64,000 nt of DNA from CAZYHS01 sp964647545. GTDB lineage: Bacteria > UBA10199 > GCA-002796325 > 1-14-0-20-49-13. The DNA is taken from the NCBI GenBank assembly GCA_964647545.1, contig CAZYHS010000006.1:10927-74926 (forward strand), in the 5' to 3' direction. Within the stretch, counting starts at the first letter, position 1. Every line of letters begins with the position of its first letter. Positions 27,402 through 34,812 of the stretch are shown piece after piece. The position numbers and the translations under genes are program-made. Below the pieces are notes generated by a model. The model did no database searches. It worked only from the letters and a program-made list of their open reading frames with translations, and was not told the DNA's origin.

Positions 27402-29333
27402 ATGTCGATATTAACGAACATGGAGCGCGAGATTGTCACGGAGTTCGCTAAAACTCTTATTCCGCTTCCTTCGGAAAAACTCGGAAAGAGCGTCGAAGCG
27501 GTCGATGTCGCATCTAACGTGGACGATCATCTCAAATATTTTTCTAAAGACCTGCGGCTTTCCTTTAGAGCCTTGCTGCTACTGTTCGACTGGGGCGCCT
27601 TTTTTTATTATTTGCGTTGTAAGCCGTTTAGAAGGCTAAAGCCCGAATGGAAAAAACGCTATCTTGAAGCGTGGCACAATTCGAGTTGGGCGCCAAAACG
27701 AGCGCTGTGGCGGTTTCTCGACGCAATAATTTACATGAATTACTACACGGACGAGGAGGTCTATAAGGCCTGCGGCTGGACGCCGAGCTATAAAAAACGC
27801 CTCCCCGAGCCGGTTTTCCCTCATGAGAATGTCTCGATCGCTCCAAGTGATAAAGATATGAAGGTCGAGTGCGATGTTTGCGTTATCGGCAGTGGCGCCG
27901 GTGGGGCGGCGATCGCGGCAAAGCTCGCAAAGGCCGGCAGAAAAGTTGTCATATTGGAAGAGGGGGGATATTTCACCTCCGAAGATTTCGGCAGCGACGC
28001 GGTCGTGCAGACAAAGATGCTCTATCGTGACGGCGGAATGGTCAACACTTTCGGTTGGCCGGCGATCCTCGTTCCGGTCGGCAAATGTGTCGGCGGCACA
28101 ACAACGATAAATTCGGGCACATGTTTTAGAACTCCGCCGGAACTTCTCGATAAGTGGGCTTTAGAGTTCGGTCTTTCAACGTGGAACGCCGAGAGAATGC
28201 GCCCGTATTTTGAAGAGGCAGAGGAGATGCTCGGCGTGGCGCCGGCGGCCGACAACGTTTTGCGCGGCAATACGCACGCTTTCATCAAAGGGATCGAAAA
28301 ACTCGGTTTCAAAGGCGCGCCTCTTCTTCGAAATTCTCCCGCATGCACCGGCAGCGGCGTCTGCTGTTTCGGTTGCCCGACAAATGCCAAGCGCAGCATG
28401 AACATCAGCTACATTCCAGAGGCTCTTCGTCACGGCGCAAAGCTTTTTTGCCATTGTCAGGCGAGCCGCTTTTTGTATGAAGGGGGCCACGCCACCACGG
28501 TCATTGCGCGATTTAGGGACCCGCTCACGCGCAAGCGTCTGGCAAGTCTTGAGGTGAAGGCAAAGACCATCGTGCTTGCTTGCGGAACTTTGCATACGCC
28601 CGTGCTTTTGATGAGAAGCCATGTCCCCAACATGTCGGGACAGATCGGGCATAATCTTACGCTTCATCCGGCGGCCAAGGTCATCGGAATTTTCAAAGAT
28701 GAAATTCGCGGCTGGGACGAAATCCCGCAAGGCTATTATGTCGATGCCCTCAAAAAAGAGGGGATCATGCTGGAGGGAATTTTCCTTCCGCCGTCGTACA
28801 TGGCCAGCTCTTTGCTCCACACCGGAGAGAGACACCGTCAGATCATGGAGCGCTATAATAACCTAGCAGTTTTCGGGCTCATGGTCAGCGACACCAGCAA
28901 GGGCCGCATTTTGAGGTTGCCGGGGAACAGGCCTGTCACAATTTATAATTTAAACAAAGCCGACTTGAAGAAATTTATAAGCGGGCTTGAAGTCCTAGCA
29001 CAGGCATTTTTCGCCGCCGGAGCCGAAAGCGTGCTCCTGCCGATTCACACCGCTCCCGAAATTACACGCGAAGAGGGGGCTTGTGCGGTCAAGTGCAGAA
29101 AGATCCGTCAGAAAGATTTAGACCTCGCGGCGTTTCATCCGCTTGGCACGTGCAGAATGGGAGCAAATCCGAAAGAAGCGGTTTGCGATCCGTTCGGCAG
29201 AGTTTATGGGCTCGATAATGTGTTTATTTCGGACGGTTCGATTTTCCCGACATCGCTTGGCGTAAATCCGATGATGTCGATCATAGCCGCCGGACTTAAG
29301 ATCGGCGACTACATTAATAGAGAGGTCCTATAG
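27402..29333 (+). CDS. GMC-family FAD oxidoreductase
   Basis: About 643 residues; GGAG lies 10 nt before the ATG at 27402, which follows the dsbD stop by 1 nt. A helical N-terminal domain of about 150 residues is followed by the FAD-binding Rossmann motif CVIGSGAGGAAIAAKLAKAGRKVVILEEG. The GMC signature continues with GGTTTINSG, and the C-terminal catalytic region has AFHPLGTCRMG and a final VNPMMSIIAAGLKIGDY. A Cys cluster (CTGSGVCCFGCPTNAKRSM) lies mid-protein. Related proteins oxidise alcohols or sterols and often associate with membranes. The substrate is unknown. Coupling to dsbD suggests a role in or near the envelope. Confidence 0.88.
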   Translation: MSILTNMEREIVTEFAKTLIPLPSEKLGKSVEAVDVASNVDDHLKYFSKDLRLSFRALLLLFDWGAFFYYLRCKPFRRLKPEWKKRYLEAWHNSSWAPKRALWRFLDAIIYMNYYTDEEVYKACGWTPSYKKRLPEPVFPHENVSIAPSDKDMKVECDVCVIGSGAGGAAIAAKLAKAGRKVVILEEGGYFTSEDFGSDAVVQTKMLYRDGGMVNTFGWPAILVPVGKCVGGTTTINSGTCFRTPPELLDKWALEFGLSTWNAERMRPYFEEAEEMLGVAPAADNVLRGNTHAFIKGIEKLGFKGAPLLRNSPACTGSGVCCFGCPTNAKRSMNISYIPEALRHGAKLFCHCQASRFLYEGGHATTVIARFRDPLTRKRLASLEVKAKTIVLACGTLHTPVLLMRSHVPNMSGQIGHNLTLHPAAKVIGIFKDEIRGWDEIPQGYYVDALKKEGIMLEGIFLPPSYMASSLLHTGERHRQIMERYNNLAVFGLMVSDTSKGRILRLPGNRPVTIYNLNKADLKKFISGLEVLAQAFFAAGAESVLLPIHTAPEITREEGACAVKCRKIRQKDLDLAAFHPLGTCRMGANPKEAVCDPFGRVYGLDNVFISDGSIFPTSLGVNPMMSIIAAGLKIGDYINREVL

Positions 29334-29345
29334 CGGGCTCGCATC

Positions 29346-29411
29346 GTCATTCCAGCGTATGCTGGAATCCATTGAATACAGATGAGATCCCAGCCTTAGC
29401 CGGGATGACAT
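29346..29411. repeat. Family A-like palindromic element
   Basis: GTCATTCCAGCGTATGCTGG ... CCTTAGCCGGGATGACA. The terminal inverted repeats are GTCATYCC/GGRATGAC, and the internal hairpin is CCAGCGTATGCTGG. It fills the gap between the GMC oxidoreductase gene and folE. Confidence 0.65.
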
Positions 29412-29430
29412 AGAGAAAGGTTTTTGAATT

Positions 29431-29970
29431 ATGGAAAAGCTTATCAAACAGATGCTGGTTGAACTTGGCGAAAATCCAAACAGAGAAGGGCTGTGCAAAA
29501 CTCCGGAGCGTGTGAGCGAGTCGTTGAAGTTTTTAACCTCCGGCTACGGCGAAGATCCGGCAAAGTTGATCAAGAGCTCGGTCTTCACCGACAAGTACGA
29601 CGAAATGGTGATCGTAAGAGACATTCCGTTTTACAGCCTTTGCGAGCATCATCTGCTGCCGTTTTACGGTGAGGCGCATGTTGCATATCTTCCCGACGGA
29701 AAGTTGGTCGGGATTTCAAAAATCGCAAGAATGGTCGAAATTTTCGCGAGGCGCTTGCAAGTTCAGGAGCGCATGACCCAGCAGATCGCGGAGACAATCC
29801 AAAATATCCTCAAGCCCAAGGGCGTTGCTGTTGTTGTGAAGGCGCAGCATCTTTGCATGCAGATGAGGGGGGTGCAGACTCACAAGGCTTCAATTGTTAC
29901 GAGCGCTATGCTTGGCGCATTTCGTAAGCGTCAATCGACCCGCGCCGAATTTATGAATTTGATAAAATAG
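29431..29970 (+). CDS. folE: GTP cyclohydrolase I
   Basis: 179 residues. FolE converts GTP to dihydroneopterin triphosphate, the first step of folate synthesis. The zinc-binding and catalytic motifs are SLCEHHLLPFYGEAHVAYLP (Cys, His, His), GISKIARMVEIFARRLQVQERMT, QIAETI and the second zinc Cys in KAQHLCMQMRGV. The N-terminal regulatory part is short, typical of bacterial type I enzymes. A bidirectional terminator follows. Confidence 0.97.
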   Translation: MEKLIKQMLVELGENPNREGLCKTPERVSESLKFLTSGYGEDPAKLIKSSVFTDKYDEMVIVRDIPFYSLCEHHLLPFYGEAHVAYLPDGKLVGISKIARMVEIFARRLQVQERMTQQIAETIQNILKPKGVAVVVKAQHLCMQMRGVQTHKASIVTSAMLGAFRKRQSTRAEFMNLIK

Positions 29971-29994
29971 TGTGAGGCTGGAGTATGTTTAGAA

Positions 29995-30035
29995 AATAAA
30001 AAACCCCGTGTCTTGCGACACGGGGTTAATTTTTG
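29995..30035. terminator. Bidirectional intrinsic terminator between folE and the cold-shock gene
   Basis: An 11 bp stem AACCCCGTGTC/GACACGGGGTT with a 4 nt loop, flanked by an A-run on the left and AATTTTT on the right, so it can work for both convergent genes. Confidence 0.9.
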
Positions 30036-30051
30036 CGCGAAGTCTAAAAGC

Positions 30052-30267
30052 TTAGGCCTTCTGAACGTTCTGCGCCTGCGGACCCTTTGGCCCGTCAACC
30101 AAGTCAAAAGTTACTTCCTGACCTTCGGCCAAGGATTTGTAACCATCACCTGTGATCGACGAGTAGTGGACGAAAACGTCCGGGCCGCCTTCACGTTCGA
30201 TGAAGCCGAAACCCTTTGCATCGTTGAACCACTTCACTTTACCACGCTGTCTTTGTCCTTCACTCAC
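30052..30267 (-). CDS. Cold-shock domain protein
   Basis: 71 residues with a GTG start and AGGAGG 7 nt upstream. The OB-fold RNA-binding motifs RNP1 (KGFGFIE) and RNP2 (VFVHYSSI) are both present in GKVKWFNDAKGFGFIE and DVFVHYSSI. These proteins melt RNA secondary structure during cold stress or growth. It has a long leader of about 110 nt, typical of cold-shock genes. Confidence 0.96.
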   Translation of the reverse strand: MSEGQRQRGKVKWFNDAKGFGFIEREGGPDVFVHYSSITGDGYKSLAEGQEVTFDLVDGPKGPQAQNVQKA

Positions 30268-30417
30268 AACTACCTCCTGTTAAACCTATATGACCTGAGT
30301 TTTCAATTACATTAACCCCGCAGATGCCCAGTGAAAGGGTCATACAGGCCAAATTCGTTTCCAAGCCTGCGGGAAAAACAATGCGGCGTGACTACTATGG
30401 CCTATAACTATTGTCAA
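30268..30417 (-). promoter_or_regulatory. Promoter and structured leader of the cold-shock gene
   Basis: Minus strand TTGACA (30412-30417) overlaps the end of the ftsB-like gene; a weak -10 (TAGTCA, 30389-30394) follows at 17 bp. The resulting leader is over 100 nt and contains a long inverted repeat, CCCGCAG (about 30368-30374) with CTGCGGG (about 30318-30324). That is compatible with a cspA-like temperature-responsive RNA. Confidence 0.5.
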
Positions 30418-30737
30418 GGGCTCATTTGCTGGAAGACCACTTCGCCAGATTTGACATAGCCAAGTTCTTGTCGGATTACCCATTCCAAGTGCTTAGGATT
30501 GCTTAGAAGAGCTCTATCCTCCTCAAGCTTTTTAACGGTATTTTCAAGAGATATTGCCTCTTTTCCGAGGTCTGCGAGATGATGACGGGTCTTGTGGAGC
30601 TGATATAGTCCTTGATCGCCGAATATGGCCAGCCACACAAATCCGGTCACGCCGACGGTAAAAACGACCGGCTTGAGCATTTCGCGACGCCAGATCCAGT
30701 TTCTAAATCCGGTCAATTTGTTTCTTACGAGTCCCAA
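30414..30737 (-). CDS. ftsB: FtsB/DivIC-like septum formation initiator
   Basis: 107 residues with a probable TTG start preceded by GGGGGA; an ATG at 30680 is the alternative. There is one transmembrane helix (VVFTVGVTGFVWLAIFG, about 22-40), then a coiled coil (LGKEAISLENTVKKLEEDRALLSNP) and the family end motif EWVIRQELGYVKSGEVVFQ. FtsB bridges FtsL and FtsQ in the divisome. It follows ruvB by 30 nt on the same strand, so it may share the ruvAB transcript. Confidence 0.82.
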   Translation of the reverse strand: MGLVRNKLTGFRNWIWRREMLKPVVFTVGVTGFVWLAIFGDQGLYQLHKTRHHLADLGKEAISLENTVKKLEEDRALLSNPKHLEWVIRQELGYVKSGEVVFQQMSP

Positions 30738-30767
30738 CTTGAATTCCCCCGAAAAAAATCTGCAAAA

Positions 30768-31799
30768 TTAAAAAATCTCTTCGACGCCGGCGTTTTTTCT
30801 GGGCGGCATTTCAATACCGAGATGTTTATAGGCCAGTTCCGTAGCGCATCTGCCGCGTTGAGTGCGGTTTATAAAGCCGCATTGGATGAGGTACGGCTCA
30901 TAGACATCTTCGATCGTCTCTTTTTCTTCGCTAATCGCCGACGATATCGTTTCGACGCCGACCGGTCCGCCGCCGAACTTTTCGATGATCGTTGACAAAA
31001 TTTTTCTGTCCATGTGGTCAAAGCCTTTGTGATCGACGTCGAGCATGAGCAGGGCTTTGTCGGCTACTTCGTCGCTGATGGTTCCGTCCGCTCTAACCTG
31101 AGCATAGTCGCGTACGCGACGCAGCATGCGGTTCGCGATTCTGGGTGTGCCGCGACAGCGGCGAGCAATTTCGAACGCCCCTTTGTCGGTGATTGAAACA
31201 CCCAAAATTTGCGCCGATCTTTTTACAATTGTTGAAAGCTCTTCTGACGAATAGTAGTCGAGCCGCGCGACAACGCCAAAGCGGTCGCGAAGCGGAGAGG
31301 TCAAGAGACCGACGCGGGTCGTTGCTCCAACGAGCGTGAACTTTGGAAGGTCGAGCTTGACAGTTCTTGCCGAGGGGCCTTGCCCGATAAGCAGGTCGAG
31401 TTTGAAATCTTCCATCGCAGGGTAGAGGACCTCTTCGACCGTGCGGTTCATTCGATGAATTTCGTCGATAAAAAGCACATCGCGATTTTCAAGGTTGGTC
31501 AAAATTGCGGCGAGATCTCCCGGTCTTTCCAAGATCGGGCCGCTCGTCGAATGAATGTTTACGCCGAGCTCATTTGCAATAATGTATGCAAGGGTGGTTT
31601 TGCCGAGTCCCGGAGGCCCGAGGAAAAGGGCGTGGTCCAAGGCTTCGCGGCGTTCGCTGGCGGCCTGAATGAAAATTTTCAAGCGCTCTTTTACCTGCGC
31701 TTGTCCGATGTATTCGTCGAGACGTTTCGGCCGAAGCGTAACGTCGAGCTGCACTTCGTCCTGAAACGGATGCGAATCTGGCTGTGATTTCTCTGTCAT
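30768..31799 (-). CDS. ruvB: Holliday junction helicase RuvB
   Basis: 343 residues. AAA+ motor that drives branch migration with RuvA. The family motifs are LDEYIGQAQVKERL, Walker A GPPGLGKTTLA, Walker B DEIHRMN, sensor motif GATTRVGLLTSPLRDRFG and the C-terminal winged helix GFINRTQRGR. Its ATG overlaps the ruvA stop in a 4 bp ATGA, so translation is coupled. Confidence 0.98.
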   Translation of the reverse strand: MTEKSQPDSHPFQDEVQLDVTLRPKRLDEYIGQAQVKERLKIFIQAASERREALDHALFLGPPGLGKTTLAYIIANELGVNIHSTSGPILERPGDLAAILTNLENRDVLFIDEIHRMNRTVEEVLYPAMEDFKLDLLIGQGPSARTVKLDLPKFTLVGATTRVGLLTSPLRDRFGVVARLDYYSSEELSTIVKRSAQILGVSITDKGAFEIARRCRGTPRIANRMLRRVRDYAQVRADGTISDEVADKALLMLDVDHKGFDHMDRKILSTIIEKFGGGPVGVETISSAISEEKETIEDVYEPYLIQCGFINRTQRGRCATELAYKHLGIEMPPRKNAGVEEIF

Positions 31800-32389
31800 G
31801 AATTTATTTTAAGTTCTTTGAGCGCAACTTTTACAATCGACTGAACGTTATCAAAACCTTTCATGCCAATCTTTGCAAGCGTTTTTTCCGCGACATTTCG
31901 TGCGTAGCCTAAATTTGTCAGCGCCGATACGGCGTCGTCAAAGAGCGGCCTGTTCGAAGATGCGGAAGGAGTGAATGCCCCCAGTTCCTTTATGAATTTA
32001 TCTTTGAGGTCGAGAATGATTCGCTCGGCTGTTTTTCTTCCGATGCCCGAAATTGCGTTAAGGCTGGAGAGGTCTTCTTTAACGATCGCTTCGACAACAT
32101 CGGCAGGGGCCAGTCCCGACAGGATCGACATGGCAAGTTTGGGGCCGACGCCCGAGACGTTCAAAAGCCGCGTGAAAATTTGCTTTTCCTCCTGCGTGGA
32201 AAATCCAAAGAGGGTGAGGGCGTCTTCACGAACGTGCGTGTGAATGAACATTTGCACCTCGCTACCGGTGTGGCCAACTGCCCTTAAGCTGGTTTGCGAG
32301 GCAACGACCTGATAACCGACGCCGGAGACGTCGATAATCAAGCTATCAGTTGATTTTTCAAGGACTTTTCCTCTTAGATGAGCGATCAT
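31796..32389 (-). CDS. ruvA: Holliday junction DNA-binding protein RuvA
   Basis: 197 residues from the ATG at 32389 (MIAHLRGKVLEKSTDS), the family start; the longer frame adds 38 unrelated residues. The OB domain is followed by two helix-hairpin-helix motifs (LLNVSGVGPKLAMSILSG and LNAISGIGRKTAERIILDL) and a C-terminal domain III that contacts RuvB. The gene has a promoter ending 7 nt before the ATG, so its mRNA is probably leaderless. Confidence 0.97.
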   Translation of the reverse strand: MIAHLRGKVLEKSTDSLIIDVSGVGYQVVASQTSLRAVGHTGSEVQMFIHTHVREDALTLFGFSTQEEKQIFTRLLNVSGVGPKLAMSILSGLAPADVVEAIVKEDLSSLNAISGIGRKTAERIILDLKDKFIKELGAFTPSASSNRPLFDDAVSALTNLGYARNVAEKTLAKIGMKGFDNVQSIVKVALKELKINS

Positions 32390-32396
32390 AAAGCAA

Positions 32397-32425
32397 CTTT
32401 TACGACGTTTATCCCGTTCTTTCAA
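32397..32425 (-). promoter_or_regulatory. ruvA promoter, probably leaderless
   Basis: Minus strand TTGAAA (32420-32425), 17 bp, TAAAAG (32397-32402), 7 nt to the ATG, with no Shine-Dalgarno. The start-site distance fits a transcript beginning at the start codon. Confidence 0.6.
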
Positions 32426-32635
32426 GTGCCGAATTGAAAAATAGTGATTTTTCTTGCATTTATTTAAAGATATCAGTAGCTCTGGGCTCCATTTTTGGGC
32501 CAAAGATGGTTAGTTTTACTCAGTTTCCGGCCAAAAATGCCCACGAAACTAAAAAATGGGGTGCAAAGCGGTAGTTAGCGAATTTTAGTGTGACATTTTT
32601 TTGATTCGCGAGGGTGGCGGAATGTAGTTGGCAGA

Positions 32636-32819
32636 TCCCGATGTGGTGTATTTTTTGGTGCGCGACGGTGGCGGAATGGCAGACGCGCTAGGCTTAGGAC
32701 CTAGTGTCGAAAGATATGAGGGTTCGACTCCCTCCCGTCGCACAAAAAAATATTTACCACATCGAGGACCCTCGACGCCGCCAACATTTTTTATAGTAAA
32801 AAATGTGCGGACGTCGGGG
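32636..32819 (+). mobile_element. Family E-like two-armed palindromic insertion carrying a tRNA gene
   Basis: A 184 nt insertion with ends TCCCGA and TCGGGG. Arm 1 is CCGATGTGGTGTATTTTTT (32638-32656) with its complement AAAAATATTTACCACATCG (32746-32764), and its loop contains a complete tRNA-Leu gene. Next comes CGAGGACCCTCG, a near-palindrome. Arm 2 is CCGCCAACATTTTTT with AAAAAATGTGCGG. The same order (CCCGAT arm, CGAGGATCCTCG, CCGCAAAC arm, TCGGGA) occurs in the two family E copies at 58848 and 63599. Confidence 0.8.
32662..32742 (+). tRNA. tRNA-Leu(UAG), complete, inside the insertion
   Basis: 81 nt. Acceptor stem GCGACGG/CCGTCGC with discriminator A, D stem GCG/CGC, anticodon stem CTAGG/CCTAG with loop CTTAGGA, a short variable arm and T arm GAGGG/CCCTC. 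CCA is not encoded (the gene is followed by CAAAAAAA). It has the same anticodon as the tRNA it interrupts. Confidence 0.93.
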
Positions 32820-32922
32820 CGCGCCAGACTTAGGATCTGGTGGAGAGATCCATAGGGGTTCAAGTCCCCTCCCTCGCACCATTGAAGTTTTAATTTAACA
32901 AAAGAAAGGATTTACCAAGCAA

Positions 32923-34218
32923 ATGAAGACAACTCTTGAAAACCTGTCACCGATCAAAAAGAAGCTTACAGTTGACCTCCCGGTTGAAAAAGTCGCGGCG
33001 GCAATTGAGAAAGCCTACGTCGAAGTTCAAAAGAAGGCAAAAATGAAGGGATTTCGCGAAGGGAAAGTACCCCGCAATCTTATAGAACTCCATTTCAAAT
33101 CGAATGTTGAAGACGCGGCCATCGAGGAGCTTGTCCAAACCTCAATTGTCGACGCCATCAAAGCCGAGGCGCAAAATCCTGTTTCGCGTCCCGAAATAAC
33201 GGTCGGTGAGTTCAACGCCTTCGGGCCTTTTTCGTATTCGGCCACTTTCGAAATAAATCCCGTCGTCGAGGCAAAGGGCTACACGTCGCTGACGCTTGAA
33301 AAGACCGAACGCAATATTACAGACGACCTCGTTGACAGAAGACTTGAAGCTATCCGCAAATCTATGACTCAGCTTGCTCCGGCCGCCGACGATCAGGGCG
33401 TTGAAAAAGGTTTCATCGCCTTTATTGATTTCAACGGCACCGCCGACGGCAAAGAATTCAAAGGTTCGAAGGCCGACAACTTCATTCTCGATGTCGGCGA
33501 GGGAAACCTGCTGCCGGTTTTCGAAGAAAAAATATTTGGGCTTAAGAAGGGCGAGCAGCGCCATGTTGAGTTCGATTATCCGAAAGATTATTTTAACACC
33601 GAAGTGGCCGGCAAGCACGGCGTGTTCGACGTCACGGTTAAAGATATCAAAAAGAAAGTTCTCCCCGAACTTAACGACGATTTTGCAAAGGACATGGGGC
33701 CATATAAAACTCTCGATGAAGTCAAGGCCGACATTCGCAAACGCATGGAAGATGCTGTTGCATTTGAAGCCAAAACAGAGCTTGCAAATCACGCGATGGA
33801 GCTGATCGTTGATAAACACGAGTTTGAAGTTCCTGAAGTGCTGGTGATGGAAGAATTAAAACTTATGTTCCAGCAGTTCGTTCGCCAGCTCTCCGCTTCG
33901 GGGCGCAAATTTGAAGATACAGGTATTAAGCCCGAACAGTTCATCGAACAGTACAAGCCGGTCGCAGAGAAGAGGGTTAAGGGCTATTTCATTTTAGATG
34001 CAATTGCTAAGGCCGAAAATATCGCCGCGACCGACGAAGATGTTGAGGCAAAAATTAAGCTCTTTGCCGAAAATTCACGCCAGCCGATCGAAAAAGTGAG
34101 AGAATTTTACGGCACGGAAGAGAACAAAAACCTTCTGAAGACCGATATTTTGCACGAAAAAGTCCTTGATTTTGTGGTCTCAAAGGCTAAAGTTAAGGCA
34201 AAAAAGGCGAAAAAATAA
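32923..34218 (+). CDS. tig: Trigger factor
   Basis: 431 residues. A ribosome-bound chaperone and prolyl isomerase that receives nascent chains at the tunnel exit. The N-terminal ribosome-binding motif is GFREGKVPRNLIE (about 43-56), the FKBP-type domain lies at about 155-240 (GFIAFIDFNGTADGKEF onward), and the helical C-terminal domain ends in a Lys/Ala tail. It precedes clpP and clpX in the classic tig-clpP-clpX-lon order. Confidence 0.97.
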   Translation: MKTTLENLSPIKKKLTVDLPVEKVAAAIEKAYVEVQKKAKMKGFREGKVPRNLIELHFKSNVEDAAIEELVQTSIVDAIKAEAQNPVSRPEITVGEFNAFGPFSYSATFEINPVVEAKGYTSLTLEKTERNITDDLVDRRLEAIRKSMTQLAPAADDQGVEKGFIAFIDFNGTADGKEFKGSKADNFILDVGEGNLLPVFEEKIFGLKKGEQRHVEFDYPKDYFNTEVAGKHGVFDVTVKDIKKKVLPELNDDFAKDMGPYKTLDEVKADIRKRMEDAVAFEAKTELANHAMELIVDKHEFEVPEVLVMEELKLMFQQFVRQLSASGRKFEDTGIKPEQFIEQYKPVAEKRVKGYFILDAIAKAENIAATDEDVEAKIKLFAENSRQPIEKVREFYGTEENKNLLKTDILHEKVLDFVVSKAKVKAKKAKK

Positions 34219-34222
34219 CAAA

Positions 34223-34807
34223 ATGTCACTAATTCCAATTGTAATTGAGCAAAATTCTAAGGGTGAGCGGGCGTACGACATCTATTCGCGACTGCTTCGT
34301 GACCGCATCATATTTTTAGGCTCCGCAATAGACGATCAGGTCGCAAATCTGGTCATTGCGCAGCTGCTCTTTCTTGAATCGGAAGATCCCGGAAAAGATA
34401 TTCACCTCTACGTTAATTCCCCCGGCGGAGAAGTTGCTGCCGGCCTAGCTATTTACGATACCATGCAGTACGTGAAGCCCGATGTTTCAACGATTTGCAT
34501 GGGGCAGGCTTCCAGCATGGGGGCGGTCCTTTTGGCTGCCGGCGCGCAGGGGAAGCGTTTTGCGCTCCCTAACTCGCGAATTATGATCCACCAGCCTTTA
34601 GCCGGAGTGCAAGGACAGGCCAGCGATATCGGAATTCATGCGAAAGAAATTTTGCGTTTGCGCGAAAGGCTTAACGGAATACTTGCCGAACACACGAAGC
34701 AGCCGATCGAACGCATTTCACAGGATACCGACCGCGATTTTTTTATGGGGGCTGTCGAAGCTCAAAAGTACGGGATAGTTGACGAAGTGTTGGCCACGCG
34801 CAGATAA
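34223..34807 (+). CDS. clpP: ATP-dependent Clp protease proteolytic subunit
   Basis: 194 residues from MSLIPIVIEQ at 34223, 4 nt after the tig stop. The longer frame overlaps tig and is rejected. The catalytic triad is visible: Ser in MGQASSMGAVLL, His in SRIMIHQPLAG and Asp in ISQDTDRDFF. ClpP forms a 14-mer peptidase that degrades substrates unfolded by ClpX, encoded next. Confidence 0.98.
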   Translation: MSLIPIVIEQNSKGERAYDIYSRLLRDRIIFLGSAIDDQVANLVIAQLLFLESEDPGKDIHLYVNSPGGEVAAGLAIYDTMQYVKPDVSTICMGQASSMGAVLLAAGAQGKRFALPNSRIMIHQPLAGVQGQASDIGIHAKEILRLRERLNGILAEHTKQPIERISQDTDRDFFMGAVEAQKYGIVDEVLATRR

Positions 34808-34812
34808 AAAAT

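Larger units (their letters stand above)
32608..32881 (+). tRNA. tRNA-Leu(UAG), interrupted in the D arm
   Basis: The 5' part (32608-32635, GCGAGGGTGGCGG ... GGCAGA) and the 3' part (32820-32878, CGCGCCAGACTTAGGATCTGG ... CCCTCGCA, then encoded CCA at 32879-32881) join into a complete class II tRNA. The acceptor stem is GCGAGGG/CCCTCGC, the D stem GCG/CGC, the anticodon stem CCAGA/TCTGG with loop CTTAGGA, and the T stem AGGGG/CCCCT. The two parts are separated by 184 nt. No base appears to be missing from the joined molecule. Whether it is spliced or dead cannot be seen from sequence. Confidence 0.85.

Noticed and set aside
32636..32819. Group I or group II intron in the tRNA-Leu gene
   Set aside because: At 184 nt, of which 81 are another tRNA, the insertion is too short for the conserved cores, and it sits in the D arm rather than in the anticodon loop where bacterial group I tRNA introns lie.
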